From positions 1 through 38,807 of the forward strand of contig JBAWEQ010000125.1 of assembly GCA_049591295.1 (NCBI GenBank): DNA of 38,807 nucleotides, read 5' to 3'. Shown piece after piece: positions 33,997-38,807 of this stretch. The notes under the pieces were generated by a model. It was not told where the DNA came from. It saw nothing but the letters and a program-made list of their open reading frames with translations, and did not search any database. The position numbers and the translations under genes are program-made. The stretch is from DTPS01 sp049591295. GTDB lineage: Bacteria > Acidobacteriota > UBA4820 > DSQY01. Positions within the stretch are counted from its first letter, which is position 1. Each line of letters starts with the position of its first letter.

Positions 33997-35361
33997 CTAC
34001 ATCTCGCCGGGTTCGGTGTGGACGCTGACGGCCGCGATGCGGTCTGAGACGGCCCGCACCCGCTCCTCGATGCGCGTGGCTTGGTGGTGGGCCTGGTGCA
34101 ATGTCTGGTGGGGAGGGATGACGCAGGTCACGGAGAGCCACCACCGCCCCTCCCCCTCCAGCAGGTGCACCTTGCGGCAGGCGGTCACGCCCTTCTCCGA
34201 GAGGGCCGCCTCGCGGACCGACCGGACGATGTCGGGATGGTCTCCCGTCACCTCGACGCGCTCCGGAGCTTGGCTCCTGGGGCACTCCAGGTGGGTCTGG
34301 AGGATCCGGATGGCCGGGAAGCTTCGCCGGAGGGACTCCTCCACCCGCGTGGCGCTCTTGTGGGCCTCGGTGAAGTCCTTGTCGCAGGGCCACTCCAGGT
34401 GCATCTGCACCTCCAGCCCCCCGTCCGTGCGGTTGATCTGGAGGGCGTGGGCGCTCGCCCCGGCCGCGGCGCTCAACCGGAAGATCTCCTCCGTCAAACC
34501 CGCGGGCTGCCGCTCGTCGGGCTCGGCGTGCACCAGCACGTCGGCCTCCTTGAACGCCTCGCGCAGGGCCTCCTCGACCGCCTCGGTGATCCGGTGGGCG
34601 TCGGTGAAGCTGGTGCCGCGGTCCACCGCCACCTTGAGGTCCAGGAAATGCTTGGCCCCGGCCTGGCGCACCCGCACGTCGTAGGCGCGCCTCACCCCCG
34701 GCACCGTCAGGGCGGTCCGCGCCGCCCTCTCCACGTGGTCCTCGGGCACCCAGTCCGTGAGGGCCTGCACGGCCCTCTTCCCGAGCCTCACGGAGATCCA
34801 GATGACGAAGGCGGAGACGCCGAGGGCGGCGATCGCGTCGGCCTGGGGATAGCCGAGTTGCGTGCTCGCCAGGCCCACCAGGACCACCAGCGAGCTGAAG
34901 ATGTCGCTGGAGAAGTGTAGGGCGTCGGCCTCCAGCGCCGCGCTGCGGGTCCTCTTGGCCACCCGGCTCAGCGCCGTGCTCCGCGACAGGTCGATCACGA
35001 TGGCCAGGACCACGACCCCGTAGCTCCAGGCGTTGACCTCGATCTGCACGGGCCTGAAGAAGAGCCGGTGCACCGCCTCGGAGATGATCCAGACGCACGT
35101 CACCAGCAGGAGGAGCGTCTCGAAGAGGGCCGAGATGTTCTCGATCTTCTCGTGGCCGTACGGGTGGTCCGCGTCGGGCGGCCGGTCGGAGACGTGTACC
35201 GCCCACCAGGTCATGCCCGCCGCCAGCAGGTCCAGCCCCGAGTGGGCAGCCTCCGAGAGGATGCCCAGGCTCCCCGTCAGGAGACCCACGGTCAGCTTGG
35301 TCCCGGTCAGAAACAGGGCCGCTATGACCGAGCTGATGGCGACCCGCCGTTTGACATCCAC
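33997..35361 (-). CDS. Cation diffusion facilitator transporter with three cytoplasmic domains
   Basis: A 454-residue CDF/ZnT-type metal/proton antiporter. Six-helix domain in about 1-195: GSLGILSEAAHSGLDLLAAG and DALHFSSDIFSSL give the H-x3-D pairs of helices 2 and 5, typical of Zn-type members; HPYGHEKIENISAL follows helix 2. After it come three consecutive ferredoxin-like cytoplasmic (ZT-dimer) domains at about 198-285, 285-365 and 370-450; ordinary family members have one. Second and third carry HLEWPCD, HLECP, and HQTLHQAHHQ metal-ligand-rich stretches. GTG at 35361 has GGGAGGGGG upstream; an upstream in-frame ATG adds 12 codons without a ribosome site. Confidence 0.87.
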   Translation of the reverse strand: MDVKRRVAISSVIAALFLTGTKLTVGLLTGSLGILSEAAHSGLDLLAAGMTWWAVHVSDRPPDADHPYGHEKIENISALFETLLLLVTCVWIISEAVHRLFFRPVQIEVNAWSYGVVVLAIVIDLSRSTALSRVAKRTRSAALEADALHFSSDIFSSLVVLVGLASTQLGYPQADAIAALGVSAFVIWISVRLGKRAVQALTDWVPEDHVERAARTALTVPGVRRAYDVRVRQAGAKHFLDLKVAVDRGTSFTDAHRITEAVEEALREAFKEADVLVHAEPDERQPAGLTEEIFRLSAAAGASAHALQINRTDGGLEVQMHLEWPCDKDFTEAHKSATRVEESLRRSFPAIRILQTHLECPRSQAPERVEVTGDHPDIVRSVREAALSEKGVTACRKVHLLEGEGRWWLSVTCVIPPHQTLHQAHHQATRIEERVRAVSDRIAAVSVHTEPGEM

Positions 35362-35427
35362 TCTGGCCCCCTCCCGAAGCGGCCGCCAGTATACCAACGA
35401 AAGTCACCCCCTCCAAGGATTCCCAGC

Positions 35428-35456
35428 TTCCTGAACCCCCACGTTTCCACTATACT
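35428..35456 (+). promoter_or_regulatory. Promoter of tRNA-Arg
   Basis: -10 TATACT (35451-35456), 11 bp before the tRNA; with a 17-bp spacer the -35 would be the weak TTCCTG (35428-35433). Confidence 0.55.
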
Positions 35457-35466
35457 GTTCACCTGC

Positions 35467-35543
35467 GCGCCCGTAGCTCAGTTGGATAGAGCACCTGCCT
35501 TCTAAGCCGGTGGTCGGGGGTTCGAATCCCTCCGGGCGCGCCA
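35467..35543 (+). tRNA. tRNA-Arg (anticodon TCT)
   Basis: Acceptor GCGCCCG pairs with CGGGCGC, discriminator G, CCA encoded. Anticodon loop CTTCTAA; T-loop TTCGAAT. The anticodon stem CCTGC/GCCGG has a T-C mismatch at the central pair; the other arms close. 77 nt. Confidence 0.93.
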
Positions 35544-36086
35544 GGGTCGCTCCCCGGGCCCTCGCCGGGCTCGCTCTTTGGGCGGGGCCGGTTGCCCCCC
35601 TCCACCCAACGCTCGGGTGGGCCGAGCGGACCTTCGCAAACGCCGCTTCGGAGCGCACAGACGGGTACGCCTGTACCTCCCTCGAATGGATGCCTTCGTA
35701 GCGGCGGGAGGACAATTGCAGATTGAAGATTGCAGATTGACGATTCCAGATTGAAGATTGCAGATTGAAGATTCCAGATTGAAGATGGATCGAGGGCGTG
35801 CCTTCGTAGCGGCCGAAAGAGAGATGGGAGAGACAGGCGCCTCGCCTGTGCGGTACCGCGGCCCTGCACGGGCGGGGGCGCCCGTGCCTCCCGTGAATGA
35901 AGCCCTTCTTAGCGGAACGTAGGAGGGCCCCCCGAGCACGAGGGGCGGTCACGCCACGGCCGGGTATTCCGCTCCGATTCTCCCGCTGGAGCCAGCTCCT
36001 ACGACATAGCCGGAGCGTGCCCCCGCCGAGCCGCCGCTCCCTCCGATGCCATGGGAAGGGCGGCGGGGCCAGCCGGACCGCCCGGC
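35544..36086. other. Gene-free, repeat-filled region after tRNA-Arg
   Basis: Holds composite repeat copy A (35681-35815) and two perfect GC-rich hairpins: ACAGGCG/CGCCTGT (35833-35849) and GCACGGGCG/CGCCCGTGC (35866-35887). Remaining stretches are Arg/Pro-rich in every frame with no gene signal. Confidence 0.65.
35681..35815 (-). repeat. Composite intergenic repeat, copy A, with 14-bp tandem core
   Basis: Five 14-bp units (ATTGCAGATTGAAG and variants with ATTCCAG or GACG) run at 35715-35784. They are bounded on both sides by GCCTTCGTAGCGGC-type blocks (35691-35705 and 35800-35813) and ATGGATCGAGGGC. Copy B at 37291-37380 has the same flanks with a reduced core. Confidence 0.85.
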
Positions 36087-37088
36087 TCAGCTGTGCCCGG
36101 CGATGGCGTGGGGCACGTACGGCGCCTCCAGGGCGGCGACCTCTTCCGGCGACAGCTCGACATCGAGGGCGGCCACGGCGGTCTCGAGGTGCTCCATCTT
36201 CGTGGCGCCCACGATGGGGGCCGCCACGGCCTCCTTCTGGAGCAGCCACGCGAGGGCGATCTGGGCGTGGGGGAGGTTCCGCGCCGTCGCCAGCCTGTCC
36301 ACCTCGCCGATCACGCGCTGGTCCGCCTCGGCCATCGCCGAGTAGAGAGTCTTCCCAAAGCGGTCCGTCTCCGACCGCTTGGTCGCTTGGGTCCTCGGCG
36401 GGCGCGCCAGGTAGCCCCGGGCGAGCGGGCTCCACGGGATCAGCCCTACCCCCTGGTCGAGGCAGAGCGGGATCATCTCGCGCTCCTCCTCGCGGTAGAG
36501 GAGGTTGTAGTGGTCCTGCATGGACACGAAGCGGGCCCAGCCGTTCGTCTCGGCCAGGTGCTGGGCCTTGGCGAACTGCCAGGCGTACATGGAGGACGCG
36601 CCCAGGTAGCGCGCCTTGCCCGCGCGGACCACGTCGTTCAGCGCCTCCATCGTCTCTTCGATGGGCGTGTCGTCGTCCCAACGGTGGATCTGGTAGAGGT
36701 CTACGTAGTCGGTGCCGAGGCGCTTCAGGCTCGCGTCGATCTCGTGGAGGATCGACTTGCGGGAGAGGCCGCCGCCGTTGGGGCCGGGGCGCATCATTCC
36801 CCAGACCTTCGTGGCGATCACGACCTCCTCGCGTCGGGAGTACTCGCGCAGGGCGCGGCCGGTGATCTCCTCGCTGGTGCCGACGGAGTAAACGTTGGCC
36901 GTGTCGAAGAAGTTGATGCCCAACTCGATGGCGCGCCGGAAGAAGGGCCTCGCCGCGTCCTCCTTCAAGGCCCACTCCCAGCGCAGTGTGGAGCCGGGAA
37001 CGGACGCGGCAGGGTCGCCGTAGCTCATGCAGCCGAGACAGATCCGCGAGACGGAAAGCCCCGTGTCGCCAAGTCTTGTGTAGTCCAT
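36087..37088 (-). CDS. Aldo/keto reductase
   Basis: A 333-residue NADPH-dependent TIM-barrel oxidoreductase. Catalytic tetrad visible: Asp and Tyr in FFDTANVYS, Lys in IATKVWG, His in LYQIHRWD. SMQDHYNLLYREEEREM and IPWSPLARGYL match the YghZ/YajO-like AKR group acting on small aldehydes or ketones. ATG at 37088 has GAGAGG 5 nt upstream and precedes the typical YTRLGDTGL start. Monocistronic. Confidence 0.92.
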   Translation of the reverse strand: MDYTRLGDTGLSVSRICLGCMSYGDPAASVPGSTLRWEWALKEDAARPFFRRAIELGINFFDTANVYSVGTSEEITGRALREYSRREEVVIATKVWGMMRPGPNGGGLSRKSILHEIDASLKRLGTDYVDLYQIHRWDDDTPIEETMEALNDVVRAGKARYLGASSMYAWQFAKAQHLAETNGWARFVSMQDHYNLLYREEEREMIPLCLDQGVGLIPWSPLARGYLARPPRTQATKRSETDRFGKTLYSAMAEADQRVIGEVDRLATARNLPHAQIALAWLLQKEAVAAPIVGATKMEHLETAVAALDVELSPEEVAALEAPYVPHAIAGHS

Positions 37089-37525
37089 GATTACCTCTCT
37101 CACGGGAAGGCCCGTGCAGTGTGCTCTATTGAGTTAACAAGTTTGGCACCCGGCTCTTCCACGGGGGCGAGGCCGCCCGCGGCGGTCCGAGCCACCCCCG
37201 CCCGCCGGGACGCACCGTGCCCGCTCCTCCGCCGTGCGCCCTTAGCCCTCTGCCGCCCGGCCTGAGGAGAAGGGAGGGCGAAGAACGGGGTGGATGAGTG
37301 CCTTCGTCGCTGCCGGAGGGGAATTTCAGATTGAAGATTCCAGATCGCAGATGGATCGAAGGCGAGCCTCTGAAGCGGCCGCAATGAATTGCGCCGAAAG
37401 GCCGGCCGATGTTCACATCGGCCGCTACGGGTGAGGGAGGAGCTTCGGAGCGGCGGGCGGGTGCGGCCGCCTAGCGCGGTGAGCTTCGAAGATTCGCGCC
37501 CTGGAGAGCGCTCCTGCGGGCGGCC
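37089..37525. other. Gene-free, repeat-filled region
   Basis: Contains composite repeat copy B and a perfect palindrome CGGCCGATGT-TC-ACATCGGCCG (37403-37424) without a T-run. No gene signal. Confidence 0.6.
37291..37424 (-). repeat. Composite intergenic repeat, copy B, plus palindrome
   Basis: Flank blocks GGATGAGTGCCTTCGTCGC (37292-37310) and GGATCGAAGGCGAGCCTC (about 37353-37370) bracket a short core TTCAGATTGAAGATTCCAG (37325-37343), the same order as copy A. The palindrome at 37403-37424 adjoins. Confidence 0.75.
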
Positions 37526-38743
37526 TTATAACCGGGCGGCCTTCTCCGTCCTCCGGACCGTCTCGGGCACGTAGCGGGCCACGACCCAGGCGCCGCCGAG
37601 GGCCATGACCCCGCCGACGAAGAAGGGCAGTTCGAAGGAGTGGACGGCCAGCAGGCCGGCCAGCAGGGGCCCGAGGGCGATGCCGAGGCCGAATCCCATC
37701 GTCACGATGCTCATCTGCCGCCCCTCGCCGCCTGCCTTGGCCAGGTCGCCCGCGAGGGCGAAGGCGGGGGCCGCGATGGCCGCCGCGCCCAGCCCCTGCA
37801 GCAGCCTGAGGCCGGTGAGCTGCCCCGTGGTGACCACCTCCCCGAGGAGGGCCGTGGCTGGGGCCATGAGCACGAGGCCGGCGATGATGGGGGGCTTGCG
37901 GCCTACCCGGTCGGAGAGGCGCGCGAGGGGCACCTGGAAGAGGAGGCGGCTGACCATGAGGGCGCTGAAGGCCACGCTGAAGCCGAGGGCCGTCTCGTTC
38001 AGCCGCGCGTTGAACTGGCGCTCCAGCGTGGTCATCATGGAGAAGGCGCTCGCCATGACGAAGGTGGCCACCCCGACGCCCATGATGCCCGAACTCATGA
38101 TGGAGGGCTCGAACATCCGGAAGGGCCTCGGATCGGTGGCGGGCCTCTCCACGCGGACGTCCTGCACCCACAACTGCACCAGCACCATGCCGAGGAGGAT
38201 CAGGGCCGTCCCCACGACGAAGGCGGCGTTGAACCCGTATTTCACTTGGAGGAGCCCGCCCACCAGCGGCCCCGAGGCGAAGCCCACCATGCGCAAGGTC
38301 GTGTAGACGCCCATGGCCCCGCCGCGGGTCTTCTTGGAGGTCACCGCGGCCATGATCGCCATGGAGGCCGGGATGGTGAGGGCCACGCCGATCCCCTGGA
38401 CGGTCCTGAGGACGAGCAGGTCGGCGAAGCGGGCGGCGAACAGGAAGCTGAAGGTCGCGGCGCCCATCAGGAGGAGTCCGGCCTGGATGACGGCCTTCCG
38501 CCTGCCGATCCGGTCGGAGAGGGCGCCCATGATCGGCTGGAAGGTCGCGCTGACCAAGCCGAAGAGGGAGATGAGGATGCCCACCCGCACCGGCTCGGGA
38601 AAGGGGAACCACGGCGCCGGCATCTTGGCCACGTAGAGGGGGAGCACGATAAAGAGGATGCTGTTCCCCATGGCGTCCGCCAGCCGCGCCACGGAGAGGG
38701 CGATCACCGCACGGTTCACGCCCAGGCTGTCCTGAAGGCTCAT
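37526..38743 (-). CDS. MFS transporter (TetA/DHA1-like)
   Basis: A 405-residue, 12-helix major-facilitator efflux protein. GALSDRIGRRKAVIQAGLLL (about 73-92) is motif A, with a second copy LARLSDRVGRKPPIIAGL in the C-terminal half; RTVQGIGVALTIPASM is the motif B/C region. Substrate unknown. AAAGGAG ribosome site 4-5 nt upstream. No regulator beside it within the window. Confidence 0.87.
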   Translation of the reverse strand: MSLQDSLGVNRAVIALSVARLADAMGNSILFIVLPLYVAKMPAPWFPFPEPVRVGILISLFGLVSATFQPIMGALSDRIGRRKAVIQAGLLLMGAATFSFLFAARFADLLVLRTVQGIGVALTIPASMAIMAAVTSKKTRGGAMGVYTTLRMVGFASGPLVGGLLQVKYGFNAAFVVGTALILLGMVLVQLWVQDVRVERPATDPRPFRMFEPSIMSSGIMGVGVATFVMASAFSMMTTLERQFNARLNETALGFSVAFSALMVSRLLFQVPLARLSDRVGRKPPIIAGLVLMAPATALLGEVVTTGQLTGLRLLQGLGAAAIAAPAFALAGDLAKAGGEGRQMSIVTMGFGLGIALGPLLAGLLAVHSFELPFFVGGVMALGGAWVVARYVPETVRRTEKAARL

Positions 38744-38807
38744 GAATCTCCTTTCGACGAGGCGGCGAGGCTACCGGCCGGCCCCCCGCCGAAGCAGCCC
38801 GCCGTGC

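Noticed and set aside
35715..35784. CRISPR array
   Set aside because: Units are 14 bp, contiguous and without spacers, and no cas genes are present.
37403..37424. Terminator at the perfect palindrome
   Set aside because: No T-run on either side and it is not just past a stop codon; it belongs to the repeat-rich spacer.

Overview
The window is about 38.8 kb of high-GC bacterial chromosome. Three things suggest an Acidobacteriota-like or delta-proteobacteria-like environmental lineage, possibly a metagenome-derived genome: intergenic spacers full of decayed short repeats, a coaD/aminotransferase/ACP cluster, and a bacterial deoxyhypusine-synthase-like gene. This placement is inference; there is no rRNA or other decisive taxonomic marker. 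Two tRNAs are present: Pro(CGG) on the minus strand and Arg(TCT) on the plus strand.

Region 1 (1-967) holds a monofunctional peptidoglycan glycosyltransferase. Region 2 (1153-12902) is the most unusual part, a run of plus-strand genes with short gaps and many 4-bp stop/start overlaps. In order it encodes a Thi4-type thiazole synthase, a CGGC-domain protein, a cyclic-nucleotide-binding-fold protein without a DNA-binding domain, a small unknown protein, a DUF134-family regulator, a Gly-rich small protein, a DUF4468-like lipoprotein-sized protein, a methyltransferase, an Old-Yellow-Enzyme/FAD oxidoreductase, a second CGGC protein, a peroxiredoxin, two more methyltransferases, a radical SAM protein, a 10-TM metal-exporter-type permease, a NifX/NafY-like protein and a zinc-ribbon protein. 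Two promoters in this run share one architecture: TTGAC(A/G), 17 bp, then TATGTT buried in a shared 18-bp palindromic site. One precedes thi4 and the other precedes the DUF134 gene, so I infer one DUF134-controlled regulon. The peroxiredoxin has an in-frame TGA exactly at the peroxidatic cysteine codon. It is followed by a SECIS-like hairpin with a GGUC loop, and I read it as a selenoprotein. The gene content suggests handling (methylation, reduction, cluster or metal carriage, export) of a metal, metalloid or reactive sulfur/selenium species under low oxygen. That function is inference.

Region 3 (12970-19313) has an alpha/beta hydrolase, then a minus-strand efflux operon (MarR regulator, ABC-2 ATPase and permease, DHA2-type MFS pump) and a secreted DUF3300 protein with 90-bp internal repeats. 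Region 4 (19759-23640) is a peroxide-response module: a Fur/PerR-type regulator behind a Fur-box-like operator, a 54-codon ferritin-like mini-gene overlapping it, and katG. It ends in a terminator, a truncated tyrosine recombinase and tRNA-Pro, which looks like the scar of an integrative element.

Region 5 (23761-38743) is mostly household genes: a deoxyhypusine-synthase-like protein, a SYLF protein, a lone TolQ/ExbB/MotA-type channel protein, a TIGR02757-type protein, an FtsK translocase, a secreted Cys-rich unknown, an orphan NarL-type response regulator, the ACP/coaD/aminotransferase operon, a long CDF transporter with three cytoplasmic domains, tRNA-Arg, an aldo/keto reductase and an MFS transporter. 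The spacers here carry a composite repeat built on a 14-bp tandem unit, palindromic elements and simple GC-rich hairpins.
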